From JABCYV01 sp963696025 (GTDB taxonomy: Bacteria > Acidobacteriota > Terriglobia > Terriglobales > Acidobacteriaceae), in NCBI GenBank assembly GCA_963696025.1, contig CAVOII010000014.1:930001-994000 (forward strand): a stretch of 64,000 nt of DNA, given 5' to 3'. Shown here piece by piece: positions 1-7,922 of this stretch; within the stretch, counting starts at the first letter, position 1, and each line of letters starts with the position of its first letter. Made by a program: the position numbers and the translations under genes. The notes below the pieces were generated by a model. The model saw only the letters and a list, made by a program, of their open reading frames with translations. It had not been told where the DNA came from and did no database searches.

Positions 1-109
1 TCAGTAGTCGACAAGGTTCACACCGTGGTAATGTATGCGAGGTTAAGGTGTCTACGGCGCCCGGCTTCGGATCGTCCGGCGTTTCGAAATCCGAACAAAA
101 GCAAGAAAC

Positions 110-541
110 ATGACGCTAAAGTCAGCAATTGAGGATGTGATTGGGACGACGCTAGCAGCCGTCTCAGGAATTCTCGGCAAGCTGGAATACCTTTCTCTCC
201 TGCGCGCCGAGGGAGGAACGCCCTACACCCATTGGGGCCTGGGCAGAGTCTACGGAGAGGTAGCAGCACAGGAGGCGTTGGCGGAGGCCCACCGCTTATT
301 GTTCTTGAGAGTACTGCGGACTCCCGTTAGGGAACTGCGGAACGACGTGATGATTTCAAGCGAAGCATCGAGAATGAACCCATGCGAATATCTGGAGAAT
401 CTGCAGGGTGATTTGCCGGTCTTGATGCCGCACGATCTCGGCGGCGGCTCGGCGCGGCATTTCAGTTCAATACTGCACGCTCTTTCGAGTCTGGCTTCGA
501 GTCGGACAAAGTCTCCAAGGGGCGCCACTCCCCCAGTTTGA
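110..541 (+). CDS. Hypothetical protein, 143 aa
   Basis: I cannot assign a function. The frame opens with ATG and its first 80 residues read like a compact, mostly helical protein (stretches such as GKLEYLSLLRAEG, THWGLGRVYG and ALAEAHRLLFLRVLRTP) with no signal peptide or membrane segment. The C-terminal 40 residues are rich in Ser, Arg and Ala and could be a non-native tail. Its 3' end overlaps the convergent XRE regulator gene by 80 bp, so one of the two ends may be mis-set. No clear Shine-Dalgarno is visible ahead of the start. From memory, similar short proteins occur in other Acidobacteria, but this was not checked. A chance open frame remains possible. Confidence 0.5.
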   Translation: MTLKSAIEDVIGTTLAAVSGILGKLEYLSLLRAEGGTPYTHWGLGRVYGEVAAQEALAEAHRLLFLRVLRTPVRELRNDVMISSEASRMNPCEYLENLQGDLPVLMPHDLGGGSARHFSSILHALSSLASSRTKSPRGATPPV

Positions 542-1307
542 GGGCGATGCCAACGACCTGACCGATCACCTCCGCACTTTGGGGATGTCTCAGGATCCGC
601 AGTGGCGCGGGAGACAATGAGTGGGGTTGTAGGACGATGTTCTCCCCTTTCATGGTGCACCAACAACAGGTATAGCCTTGCCGCGTTTCTACGAAGTAAA
701 TCGGACGCTCGTATTCTGATCGCCACATCCCATGCACGATCTTGTTCCGGGACTCATCCACTTGCAGAAAAGTGCCGGGCGGCAGGATTGGGTACATGGT
801 GAAATCTTCGCTGCCGATGTAGGCGTAGCAGTAATGATCGCTGGCGAATTGGGTAAGGTATGTCAGCGGGACTAATCCCCATTGCTCCACCATCCGTCCC
901 AAGTTCGAGGTACGGCGCGGATCAAACGCAGGGTCCAGGCGAATCGGCATCTGCACTGCTGAAGCGCTGTGCAGAATCTCGCAGCGATGCGACCTGGGCG
1001 GTAGGCTAACACTTACATCCGGAACCGCGGCATTGAAGTCAATCCCATACCACGAGAGCAATTCGCGCAGGTCGCGACGGTAAATCACGGCGAGAGAGTA
1101 AAGCCGAAAAATGCTGGGAACCAGGCCTTTGGTTTCGATGTCGGACAGGCGACTGGGGCTGACAGCGAATTCGTCGTTGCCGTGCCTCTCGGAAATGCGC
1201 GCGCTTGCGGTTTCGACATCACGCATGGTGAGGCCGAGCCGCTCTCGTGATGCGCGTAGATTCAACCCAGCAGCGAGAATGGCTGGATCCCCCTCAGTTT
1301 CCACCAA
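462..1307 (-). CDS. XRE-family transcriptional regulator
   Basis: The 281-aa protein starts with a helix-turn-helix of XRE type at about residues 14-70. It contains LRASRERLGLTMRDVE, then a recognition-helix region VSPSRLSDIE and a spaced LYSLAVIYRRDLRELL. Residues about 115-250 form a mixed alpha/beta C-terminal domain that is likely a sensor or dimerisation module; I do not see a LexA-type Ser-Lys protease dyad that I can define. It is expected to bind DNA in the cytoplasm and act as a repressor or activator; the targets are unknown. The gene converges on the 143-aa hypothetical protein and has no operon partner. The family is clear, the function is not. Confidence 0.82.
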   Translation of the reverse strand: MVETEGDPAILAAGLNLRASRERLGLTMRDVETASARISERHGNDEFAVSPSRLSDIETKGLVPSIFRLYSLAVIYRRDLRELLSWYGIDFNAAVPDVSVSLPPRSHRCEILHSASAVQMPIRLDPAFDPRRTSNLGRMVEQWGLVPLTYLTQFASDHYCYAYIGSEDFTMYPILPPGTFLQVDESRNKIVHGMWRSEYERPIYFVETRQGYTCCWCTMKGENIVLQPHSLSPAPLRILRHPQSAEVIGQVVGIALKLGEWRPLETLSDSKPDSKERAVLN

Positions 1308-1581
1308 CTGCTACGCACGAAACATCTTCCCGTTCTCGTATGCCGGAGTTGCCACCAAGACGATGCTGAACTTGCAACAAACCTGGGGTCGGCGGTTCCG
1401 GTCCGGATCTTCCACGCCCTCATTTGAATCTCCTCACCCGAAACGCAAGTCGGAACAATAACCCAAACTACTTCCCAGACAAAGGGTTTTTTTGGCATTT
1501 CTTGTGCCAGCCCGAATGTCGAGGAAAATCTCCCTCGCTTCCGCTGACGCCGGTATCCCGGAACCAGGATCAGGTTCTGGG

Positions 1582-1587
1582 TATAAT
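1582..1587 (+). promoter_or_regulatory. -10 box (TATAAT) ahead of the 79-aa gene
   Basis: A perfect TATAAT lies 6 nt before the ATG at 1594, with no convincing -35 box at 17 nt. If used, transcription would begin at or next to the start codon and give a leaderless mRNA, which fits the absence of a Shine-Dalgarno there. The rest of 1308-1593 shows no gene; it holds the upstream region of the XRE regulator. Confidence 0.4.
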
Positions 1588-1593
1588 TTACAC

Positions 1594-1833
1594 ATGGCTC
1601 GCGGCTGGGAAAGCAAGTCGGTTGAGGAGCAACAGGTAGCGGCCAATACTCCGACTGAATCGAAAACACGGCTTACACCCCGACAAATGGCGAAGAAGAA
1701 ACAGGAAGAGGCGCTCTTGTTGTCCCGCAAACATATCGTTCAGCAGCTGCAGGCCGCGCAAAATCCCCGCCATCGTCAGCTGCTGCAAAACGCTTTGACA
1801 GCCTTGGATGAACGGCTCACACGACTGGGCTAA
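1594..1833 (+). CDS. Small conserved-type hypothetical protein, 79 aa
   Basis: This short, highly charged soluble protein has many Lys, Gln and Arg residues. It contains the segment TPRQMAKKKQEEALLLSRKH and a helical C-terminal half that is likely to form a coiled coil or helical hairpin. I chose the ATG at 1594 because the longer open frame upstream is low-quality sequence and a TATAAT box sits 6 nt before this ATG. It has no signal peptide or known catalytic motif. It precedes purS by 75 nt in the same direction but probably has its own promoter. Function unknown. Confidence 0.6.
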   Translation: MARGWESKSVEEQQVAANTPTESKTRLTPRQMAKKKQEEALLLSRKHIVQQLQAAQNPRHRQLLQNALTALDERLTRLG

Positions 1834-1868
1834 GTCCGTGGTTTTGCTTACTTTGTGATCTTCTGACG

Positions 1869-1874
1869 TATAAT
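1869..1874 (+). promoter_or_regulatory. -10 box of the purS promoter
   Basis: TATAAT at 1869-1874 overlaps the first bases of the 20-bp tandem duplication that leads into purS. A weak TTGCTT at 1844-1849 could act as -35 with a long 19-nt spacer. The implied leader is about 28 nt, and no strong Shine-Dalgarno precedes the ATG. Confidence 0.4.
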
Positions 1875-1910
1875 TGTGGTAGTCCCCCATTAATTGTGGT
1901 AGTCCCCCAT
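1871..1910. repeat. Perfect 2 x 20-bp tandem duplication at the purS start
   Basis: The 20-bp unit TAATTGTGGTAGTCCCCCAT occurs twice without interruption, at 1871-1890 and 1891-1910. The AT of the purS start codon are the last two bases of the second copy. The duplication separates the TATAAT box from the gene by an extra 20 nt. Confidence 0.95.
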
Positions 1911-2154
1911 GAAAGCTTACGTATACGTTTCACTTAAGAAGAGCGTTCTGGACCCCCAGGGAAAGACTATCCAGGGGGCTCTGAAGAAAATGGGATATAA
2001 AGGCTTGGAGGAAGTTCGCCAGGGTAAGTACTTCGAACTCACCTTTGATGGCGGCCTCACCCGAAAGGAAGCGGAGGCGGAGGTCACGCGTATCGCGCAG
2101 GACGTTCTAACCAACCCTGTGATTGAAGAGTATCGGCTCTCCCTGGACGACTAA
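1909..2154 (+). CDS. purS: Phosphoribosylformylglycinamidine synthase subunit PurS
   Basis: PurS is the small structural subunit of the three-part FGAM synthase (PurS-PurQ-PurL). The complex converts FGAR, glutamine and ATP to FGAM in purine synthesis. The 81-aa length is typical. The sequence shows the family pattern: an opening strand (KAYVYVSLKKSVLDPQGKT), the helix-loop GALKKMGYKGLEEVRQGKYFEL, and a C-terminal half ending in NPVIEEYRL. It acts in the cytosol as a dimer bridging PurL and PurQ. Neither purQ nor purL is next to it here, so the complex must be encoded from dispersed loci. The gene begins directly at the end of a 20-bp tandem duplication. Confidence 0.93.
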   Translation: MKAYVYVSLKKSVLDPQGKTIQGALKKMGYKGLEEVRQGKYFELTFDGGLTRKEAEAEVTRIAQDVLTNPVIEEYRLSLDD

Positions 2155-2233
2155 TTGAGCCCGCGCAACGAATAGGGCCGGATCCTCCAGTAATGCCATC
2201 TAAACTTAGTTTTCGGTATTCCCCCGCCGAAAT

Positions 2234-2239
2234 AAGGAG
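2234..2239 (+). promoter_or_regulatory. Shine-Dalgarno that fixes the glmS start
   Basis: AAGGAG lies 7 nt before the ATG at 2247. It selects this start over an in-frame start 54 nt upstream, and the choice places the catalytic cysteine at position 2. Confidence 0.85.
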
Positions 2240-2246
2240 TAATCGC

Positions 2247-4121
2247 ATGTGCGGTATTGTGGGATACGTTGGCAAGAAACGCGTAGTGCCCGTCATTATC
2301 GACGGGCTGAGGCGGCTGGAGTATCGCGGCTATGACTCCGCTGGCATCGCGGTGTGTGGCAATGGTGGCGCCTTGCAGATTCGCCGGGCCGAGGGCAAAC
2401 TGCGAAACCTGGAAGAAGTAATCCGTCTTAAACCCCTGGACGGCACTTACGGAATCGGTCATACGCGCTGGGCCACGCACGGCCGACCTACTGAAGAGAA
2501 TGCGCATCCGCATCGGGATTGCACTGGGCGTATTGTCGTGGTGCACAACGGCATCATTGAAAACTACGTCTCGCTCAAGAAGAAATTGATTGAAGAGGGC
2601 CATAAGTTCACCACCGAAACCGATACAGAAGTTATCGCTCACCTGGTGGAGAAATACTATCTAAAGACTGACAACGGCCATCGTCCTTCTCTGGAAGAGG
2701 CCGTCAGGAAGACAGTTGGACGACTAAGTGGCGTGTTTGCGTTGGCCGTGATCGCTGGTGATGCGCCGGACAAGATTGTCGCTGCCCGCAACGGCCCGCC
2801 CGCTGTAATCGGCCTGGGTAAAGATGAATACTTCGTAGCTTCTGACGTCCCCGCCATCCTCTATCACACCCGCGACCTTTTCTTTCTTGCTGACGGCGAT
2901 TTGGCCGTGATCTCGCCGGAGGGCGTGCAGCTTATGGACTTCAATGGACAGCCCATCGTCCGTCAGGTCCAGCACGTCACCTGGGACCCGATCATGGCGG
3001 AGAAGGGCGGCTTCAAGCATTTCATGCTCAAAGAGATTTATGAGCAGCCGCGCGCCGTTCGTGATACGACCCTGGGGCGAATCTCGCAAGAAACCGGGAA
3101 CGTGTTTCTCGATGAGATGGAGATCAGCGAGGCAGAATTAAAGGAGGCCAGGAAGATCAACATCGCCGCCTGCGGGACCAGTTGGCACGCCGCCCAGGCG
3201 GGCAAGTTCATGATCGAAGGCCTGGCGCGAATTCCAGTGGAAGTGGACTACGCCAGCGAATGGCGCTATCGCGACCCGATCATTCCGCCGGACACGATTA
3301 CCATGCTGATCTCGCAGTCGGGCGAGACTGCGGACACCATTGCGGCCCAGCGTGAGGCGAAAGCTAAGGGATCGAAGACCCTGGCCATCTGCAACGTGGT
3401 TGGATCCATGATTACGCGCGAGGCCGCGGGGACGATTTATACCCACGCTGGTCCGGAAATCGGCGTGGCCTCGACCAAGGCTTTTACCGCGCAACTCACC
3501 GCTCTCTACTTGTTCGCGTTATACATGGCGCAAGTGCGCGGCACCACCAGTAAAGAGCAAGCTACCGAGGCCATGCAGGAACTGACTCGCCTTCCGGGCA
3601 AGCTCGAGCATCTGCTGACACGTGAGCAGGAATGCGAAGACTTGGCTAAAGAATACGTGCGCGCGCAGGACTTTCTTTTTCTGGGGCGCGGCATCCATTA
3701 CCCCATCGCGCTCGAAGGCGCTTTGAAGTTGAAGGAAATCTCTTACATCCACGCGGAGGGTTACCCGGCAGGTGAGATGAAACACGGGCCCAATGCTTTG
3801 ATTGACGAGAACCTTCCCGTCGTTATTATTGCCACGCGCGATCCCAAGAATGAACTGTCGATGGTGCGCTATGAGAAAACCATTTCGAATTTGAAAGAAG
3901 TGAAAGCCCGTTCCGGACAGGTGATCGCATTGGCCACTGAAGGTGACGAAGACATCAAAGAAGCTGCCGACCAGGTGCTCTACGTCCCGGCCGCGCCAGA
4001 AGAACTGTCTCCGATCCTTGAAATTGTGCCGCTGCAATTGCTGGCTTACCATATCGCCGTCCGGCGTGGATGCGATGTGGATCAGCCGAGAAATCTGGCG
4101 AAGTCGGTGACGGTGGAATAG
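2247..4121 (+). CDS. glmS: Glutamine-fructose-6-phosphate aminotransferase (isomerizing)
   Basis: GlmS makes glucosamine-6-phosphate from fructose-6-phosphate and glutamine, the entry step to UDP-GlcNAc for peptidoglycan and LPS. The 624-aa protein begins MCGIVGYVG; Cys2 becomes the N-terminal nucleophile of the Ntn glutaminase domain after Met removal. Residues 74-79 (RWATHG) and the following HNGIIENY motif bind glutamine. Two SIS sugar-phosphate isomerase domains follow, with LISQSGETADT in the first and the family C-terminus NLAKSVTVE. Family members are usually about 600-610 aa. No glmS ribozyme is apparent upstream; translation relies on AAGGAG. A strong hairpin follows the gene. Confidence 0.97.
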   Translation: MCGIVGYVGKKRVVPVIIDGLRRLEYRGYDSAGIAVCGNGGALQIRRAEGKLRNLEEVIRLKPLDGTYGIGHTRWATHGRPTEENAHPHRDCTGRIVVVHNGIIENYVSLKKKLIEEGHKFTTETDTEVIAHLVEKYYLKTDNGHRPSLEEAVRKTVGRLSGVFALAVIAGDAPDKIVAARNGPPAVIGLGKDEYFVASDVPAILYHTRDLFFLADGDLAVISPEGVQLMDFNGQPIVRQVQHVTWDPIMAEKGGFKHFMLKEIYEQPRAVRDTTLGRISQETGNVFLDEMEISEAELKEARKINIAACGTSWHAAQAGKFMIEGLARIPVEVDYASEWRYRDPIIPPDTITMLISQSGETADTIAAQREAKAKGSKTLAICNVVGSMITREAAGTIYTHAGPEIGVASTKAFTAQLTALYLFALYMAQVRGTTSKEQATEAMQELTRLPGKLEHLLTREQECEDLAKEYVRAQDFLFLGRGIHYPIALEGALKLKEISYIHAEGYPAGEMKHGPNALIDENLPVVIIATRDPKNELSMVRYEKTISNLKEVKARSGQVIALATEGDEDIKEAADQVLYVPAAPEELSPILEIVPLQLLAYHIAVRRGCDVDQPRNLAKSVTVE

Positions 4122-4144
4122 CGCTTTTCGTCGGCTCAACCTGT

Positions 4145-4291
4145 GTCATTCTGAGCAAGAAAGCCCGTTCGCAAAGCGAACGGGCTTTCGCTTCGAAGGA
4201 CCCCTATAATCACGATCGCAGTTGGTGATCGCAGGGATGCTTCGACTCATTCGTCGTTCACGAAGTGAAAGACTCCTTCGCTCAGCATGAC
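4145..4291. repeat. Dispersed ~147-bp intergenic repeat, copy 1
   Basis: The unit begins GTCATTCTGAGCAAG and ends CTTCGCTCAGCATGAC, an imperfect inverted pair. Inside it carries TTCGAAGGACCCCTA. A second unit of 148 bp with the same ends and the same internal motif lies at 5630-5777. Left-end fragments (GTCATCCTGAGC) also occur near 35094 and 58408. There is no coding capacity; the unit behaves like a small non-autonomous or REP-type element. Confidence 0.6.
4159..4189 (+). terminator. Hairpin terminator of glmS
   Basis: A perfect 14-bp stem (GAAAGCCCGTTCGC at 4159-4172 with its complement at 4176-4189) closes a 3-nt AAA loop, 37 nt after the glmS stop codon. Only a short T run is present, so it may act in both directions. 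It lies inside the dispersed repeat. Confidence 0.7.
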
Positions 4292-4333
4292 AGGCAGGCG
4301 TCGAAATAATCATCTTTGTCATCTATAGAACCA

Positions 4334-5056
4334 ATGACTCCGTTCCAGACGTTTACCGCGCGCCTCACTGGCTCCGTCGCTCTCTCAGAACCTACGAAGC
4401 ATCTCGAATTCGAATTGCAGGGGCTACCGCGCTTCGGTTTTGTCGCGGGACAATGGCTTTCGCTCAAAACAAATAGGCCCGATGGCGAAGAGATCACCCG
4501 GGCCTACTCCATCGCCTCGCCGCCGGACAATGACAATCGTTTCGCGCTGTGTCTGAATCGGGTGCAGGATGGGTTCATGTCGAACTTTCTGTGCGATATG
4601 AAGGAGGGCGCTGAGATCGCGTGCCAGGGGCCATTCGGTGACTTCATCCTGCGGCCTCCGCTTCGCGACACTATTTTCATTGCGACGGGCACGGGTATTG
4701 CGCCCTTCCGCTCTATGCTGCACTGGCTGTTGGCCGATCCCTCGAGACATCAGGGCAAGCAGCTTTGGCTTTTGTTTGGTAATCGCACCGAGAAAGACAT
4801 TTACTATCACGAGGAATTCCTGCGCCTCGCCGGGGAACACGCTAACTTTCACTACCTGCCAACGCTGAGCCGGGGAAGTCCGGATTGGAAAGGCTTGTGC
4901 GGATACGTGCAGGAACACGTCGCCGACATCGTTCAGGGAGGCACCGACATGCATGCCTACATCTGCGGGCTGGACAAGATGATTAAAGCGAATCGAGAAT
5001 TGTTGAAGGGACGGGGTTGGGACCGCAAGTCGATTTTGTTCGAGAAGTACGACTGA
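4334..5056 (+). CDS. Ferredoxin/flavodoxin-NADP+ reductase family protein
   Basis: This FAD- and NAD(P)H-binding oxidoreductase probably passes electrons between NADPH and a ferredoxin or flavodoxin. The 240-aa protein has an N-terminal FAD-binding barrel with RAYSIASPP (the Arg-x-Tyr-Ser FAD motif) and CQGPFGDF. The NADP-binding domain has ATGTGIAPFRSMLHWLL (phosphate loop), LLFGNR and YICGLDKM. The chain ends in FEKYD. I place the start at ATG 4334; a TTG 18 nt upstream in frame is the alternative. No ferredoxin gene is next to it. It converges on the HspR-like gene with only 9 bp between the stop codons. Confidence 0.85.
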   Translation: MTPFQTFTARLTGSVALSEPTKHLEFELQGLPRFGFVAGQWLSLKTNRPDGEEITRAYSIASPPDNDNRFALCLNRVQDGFMSNFLCDMKEGAEIACQGPFGDFILRPPLRDTIFIATGTGIAPFRSMLHWLLADPSRHQGKQLWLLFGNRTEKDIYYHEEFLRLAGEHANFHYLPTLSRGSPDWKGLCGYVQEHVADIVQGGTDMHAYICGLDKMIKANRELLKGRGWDRKSILFEKYD

Positions 5057-5065
5057 ATATTCGCA

Positions 5066-5542
5066 CTACTTCTTGCGTGGTGCTGGGGTCACAAAGGGCC
5101 GCCGGACAGGCACGATCGCTCCGCGCGATGGGTCAGCCGCGGCACTGGCGCGTGAGAGGACTTCTTCCTGAATGTATTTCACGAAATCGTGAATCTGCAG
5201 CTGCATCTCTTCCATGCGCTCGCGCATTTGCAGGATGATTGCGATGCCGCTGATGTTTACCGAGAGGTCGCGGGCCAAAGTAAGTATGAACTCCAGGCGC
5301 TGCAAGTCTTCGTCGGTGTAGAGGCGCGTGTTGCCTTCGGTGCGTGAGGGCTTAAGCAGACCCTCGCGCTCGTACAAACGCAAGGTTTGCGGATGGATGC
5401 CATACATCTCGGCCACGGCCGAGATCATGTATGCGCCCTTGGACTTACGCTTCGTCAGGGGTTCCCTCGCTCCCGTCGGGATTTCGCCCTTCGACAAGCT
5501 CAGGGCAGGCTCTGCAGGCTCCCGCTTCGGTCGCGGCCGCAA
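5066..5542 (-). CDS. hspR: MerR-family heat-shock regulator HspR
   Basis: HspR represses the dnaK chaperone genes in many bacteria by binding HAIR operators. The 158-aa protein has a MerR winged helix: MISAVAEMYGIHPQTLRLYE, then REGLLKPSRTEGNTRLYTDED and LQRLEFILTLARDLSVNISG. An amphipathic helix QMRERMEEMQLQIHDF follows for dimerisation. The C-terminal tail is short and basic. The first ~35 residues are unusual and include a segment (PALSLSKGEIP) encoded by a REP-like repeat, so the true start may lie nearer 5460-5430. dnaJ and dnaK lie 2.4-6 kb away on the same strand, and the dnaK promoter has an HspR-like operator. Confidence 0.8.
   Translation of the reverse strand: MRPRPKREPAEPALSLSKGEIPTGAREPLTKRKSKGAYMISAVAEMYGIHPQTLRLYEREGLLKPSRTEGNTRLYTDEDLQRLEFILTLARDLSVNISGIAIILQMRERMEEMQLQIHDFVKYIQEEVLSRASAAADPSRGAIVPVRRPFVTPAPRKK
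5486..5512. repeat. REP-like element inside the hspR 5' end
   Basis: The motif CCTTCGACAAGCTCAGGG, followed by CAGGCTC, matches a short repeat seen in many environmental genomes. Here it is in frame and encodes LSLSKG near the N-terminus of HspR. It suggests either an insertion into the coding start or a start placed too far upstream. Confidence 0.6.
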
Positions 5543-5629
5543 ACCGGCTCAACATTTATCAAAGTCTACAACAAAAAGAAATAACCCACGGACTAGACTC
5601 GGACTGGTCTGCTCTTCAATCGAAGCTCT

Positions 5630-5777
5630 GTCATCCTAAGCGAAAGCTATCGTTCGCTTGCGAACGATATGCGAACGATAGTCGAGTCGAAGGATCCCTA
5701 GCTTGCGATCTAGGCCGAGGCGGCAAGGGAATTACGACCGTTTCGCATTGCGAAGCAGTCTTTTCGCTCGGGATGAC
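5630..5777. repeat. Dispersed ~147-bp intergenic repeat, copy 2, with internal hairpin
   Basis: The unit starts GTCATCCTAAGCGAAAG and ends CTTTTCGCTCGGGATGAC, which are near-perfect inverted ends, with GTCGAAGGATCCCTAG inside. An internal hairpin pairs CTATCGTTCGC (5647-5657) with either GCGAACGATA at 5660-5669 or GCGAACGATAG at 5671-5681. It fills most of the gap between hspR and the permease gene. Confidence 0.6.
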
Positions 5778-5788
5778 AACATCTTTTT

Positions 5789-7192
5789 CTACGCTGCGGG
5801 CTGCGGTTTTTCCTGCGGCGGAACCGACCAGCCTGCCGGCTTGAGCGCGTGGTTGAGGAAATACGCCACCACTCCCGCTGCGATCAGCAGCATCCCGAAG
5901 GCGAAGGAACTCATGCCCAGAACCTGCTCGGCCTCGCTGCGTACTACCGAGAAGCCCAGCAGCAGCATCGGAGCGACCCCGACGGCAAACGCACCGAACA
6001 TTCCTCCGGGAACACGGAAGGGGCGATGCAATTCCGGCTCGCGGAAGCGGAGAACGATGAGCGCCATGAACTCCAAGCTCAGGCTAGCGCCGTAGAGAAG
6101 GATGTCGATCGTGACTAGGCGCTCGAAGCCCAGCCCGAGGCACATCGCCCAGCCCACCGCGCAAACCACAATCGCCACCCATGGGGCACGTGAACGCGGG
6201 TGTAGTTTGCCGAAGATGCGAGGCAGCATTCCATCTTGGGCCATGGCTAGGGGAAGCCGAGAGTAGCTCATCACCAAGGCGTTAAACATACCGAAACCGC
6301 TGATCATGCCGCCGAGAGCGAGTCCGACACGCAGCAGCGGGCCACCTAGCAGTCCGGCGATATCCGCCCAGAATCCAGTCTCCCAGGCGCTGGCGGAAAG
6401 GCCGGTCATCCACATCGCCGCAACGGGGAGAATGTAGCTCACGGCCACAATCACCACCGCCGCCAGCATCGCTCGGGGATAGGTCCGCTGCGGGCGCTCT
6501 ACTTCGGTAGCGATGGTGGAGGCGTTGTCCCAGCCCATGTAATTCCACATACAAATGAGCAGACCGCCGAGGATGTCCACACTGGAAGTCGTCGGCTTGG
6601 TCACCGCAGTCGCAAGCGCTCCTAACTTGAAGGGCGCGATGGCCACGATTAGTATGAACGGCGCTGATAAGGCGGAGAACAGCCAGAGCGACGTCGTCGA
6701 GACCACGCGGACGCCCGCAATGTTGAGTAGCGCGCAAACGATCACCACCGCCAGCCCGACCGTCACGCCGCGATGTCCTTCCGCGAACCAGGGAAAAAGG
6801 CGGTTCAGGTAGAGGACAAACAAAGTTGGATAGATCGCCATGTCGAAAATTGACGCTACCAGCGAGAGCCAAGCTTCCTGGAATCCCCAGAAGTTCCCCA
6901 TGGCCCGGCGCACCCAGGCGTAATAGCCGCCTTCGAAGGGCAGCGCGCTAGAGAGTTCTCCGATCATGAAGGCGGTGGGCAGACTCCACAGGATCGGGGT
7001 CAGCAAGAGAATGAGAATCGCCTTGCCGTAGCCGGCGCCGTGCACGATGTCTTCGGTGCCGTAAGTCCCGCCCGACACCATAAAGAAGGTGGCGGCGATC
7101 AAAGGCCAAAGCGTGAGGCGAACGGATTTTTTCCTGGGGAGAAGTGCGAGGGATTGCCGGTGAGACTCAGTAGACGCGGTAGCTGTCGCCAA
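5789..7192 (-). CDS. APC-superfamily amino acid permease
   Basis: This integral membrane transporter of 467 aa probably carries amino acids or polyamines across the inner membrane with protons or by exchange. About 12 hydrophobic segments follow a short charged N-terminus. The first helix has the APC-type unwound motif (FFMVSGGTYGTEDIV). The second segment has LPTAFMIGELSSALPFEGGYYAW, with its conserved E-L-x-S-A-x-P-x-x-G-G-Y. The later segment MWNYMGWDNASTIATEVERPQRTYPRA is typical of the family. Substrate cannot be read from sequence. It sits between hspR and the cupin gene with no obvious operon partner, and its C-terminus is proline-rich (PPQEKPQPAA). Confidence 0.88.
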   Translation of the reverse strand: MATATASTESHRQSLALLPRKKSVRLTLWPLIAATFFMVSGGTYGTEDIVHGAGYGKAILILLLTPILWSLPTAFMIGELSSALPFEGGYYAWVRRAMGNFWGFQEAWLSLVASIFDMAIYPTLFVLYLNRLFPWFAEGHRGVTVGLAVVIVCALLNIAGVRVVSTTSLWLFSALSAPFILIVAIAPFKLGALATAVTKPTTSSVDILGGLLICMWNYMGWDNASTIATEVERPQRTYPRAMLAAVVIVAVSYILPVAAMWMTGLSASAWETGFWADIAGLLGGPLLRVGLALGGMISGFGMFNALVMSYSRLPLAMAQDGMLPRIFGKLHPRSRAPWVAIVVCAVGWAMCLGLGFERLVTIDILLYGASLSLEFMALIVLRFREPELHRPFRVPGGMFGAFAVGVAPMLLLGFSVVRSEAEQVLGMSSFAFGMLLIAAGVVAYFLNHALKPAGWSVPPQEKPQPAA

Positions 7193-7432
7193 TTTCTATG
7201 GCTTCCTCCTTAAGCGATGCTTGCGTTTTGCAGATTAGGCTGGAGCAAGTCGCAGTCGCGAGCATACGGCAAATTAGATGCAGAGTGATAGAAGAATCTT
7301 AAATTTTTTTGTCGGGAGAGCAGGCACGGAGGTAATGGGAAAAAGTAATGTCCCCTTTTCGGACGGAAGGAACTGATTGCCGGTTCCTGTTTGCCGGGTT
7401 TATGATTCATCGCCCGCAAGGAGGCGGGACCC

Positions 7433-7909
7433 ATGAGGCCACTTTTCTTAGTCGTTTTGCTCGTTGCGACGACAACGGCGGCTCAAACCGCCGCCCCACA
7501 GAATGCGTTTACGCCGGATCAAGTGAAGTTCGGCCCGGCCCCGCCGTTTCTGCCGCCGGGTGCGCAGATGGCTGTTTTGGAAGGCGACCCCATGGCGGCG
7601 ACCGGTGACTACACCATTCGGCTGAAGATGCCTACGGGCTACAAAGTCGCTCCTCATTGGCATCCCAAGCGAGAGAACGTATCGGTATTGTCCGGAACGT
7701 TAAAGGTTGGCATGGGAGATAAGTTCGACGCCGACCACATGATGAGCTTTCCGGCCGGCAGCTTCGCTTATTTGGACCCGGATATGCACCACTATGCCAT
7801 GAGCGAGGGAGCGACGGTCATCCAGATTCATGGAATGTCGCCGGCACAGCTTAATTATATCGATCCCAAAGATGACCCCAGCAAGGCGCTCGGGACGACA
7901 GGGAAATAG
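7433..7909 (+). CDS. Secreted cupin-domain protein
   Basis: The 158-aa protein has an N-terminal signal peptide (MRPLFLVVLLVATTTAAQTA), so it is expected in the periplasm or outside the cell. The rest is a single small beta-barrel cupin. Motif 1 is PHWHPKRENVSVLSGTLKVG and motif 2 is FPAGSFAYLDPDMHHYAMSEG. The histidines and glutamate of these motifs (HWH, E in REN, H in MHHY) could hold a metal. Substrate is unknown; single-domain cupins include isomerases, dioxygenases and binding proteins. AAGGAGG lies just before the start. The gene converges on dnaJ with a 13-bp gap. Confidence 0.82.
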   Translation: MRPLFLVVLLVATTTAAQTAAPQNAFTPDQVKFGPAPPFLPPGAQMAVLEGDPMAATGDYTIRLKMPTGYKVAPHWHPKRENVSVLSGTLKVGMGDKFDADHMMSFPAGSFAYLDPDMHHYAMSEGATVIQIHGMSPAQLNYIDPKDDPSKALGTTGK

Positions 7910-7922
7910 GCTTCAACAGGGA

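Noticed and set aside
2155..2246. A glmS ribozyme
   Set aside because: The 92-nt gap is short and lacks the conserved core; a normal Shine-Dalgarno is present.
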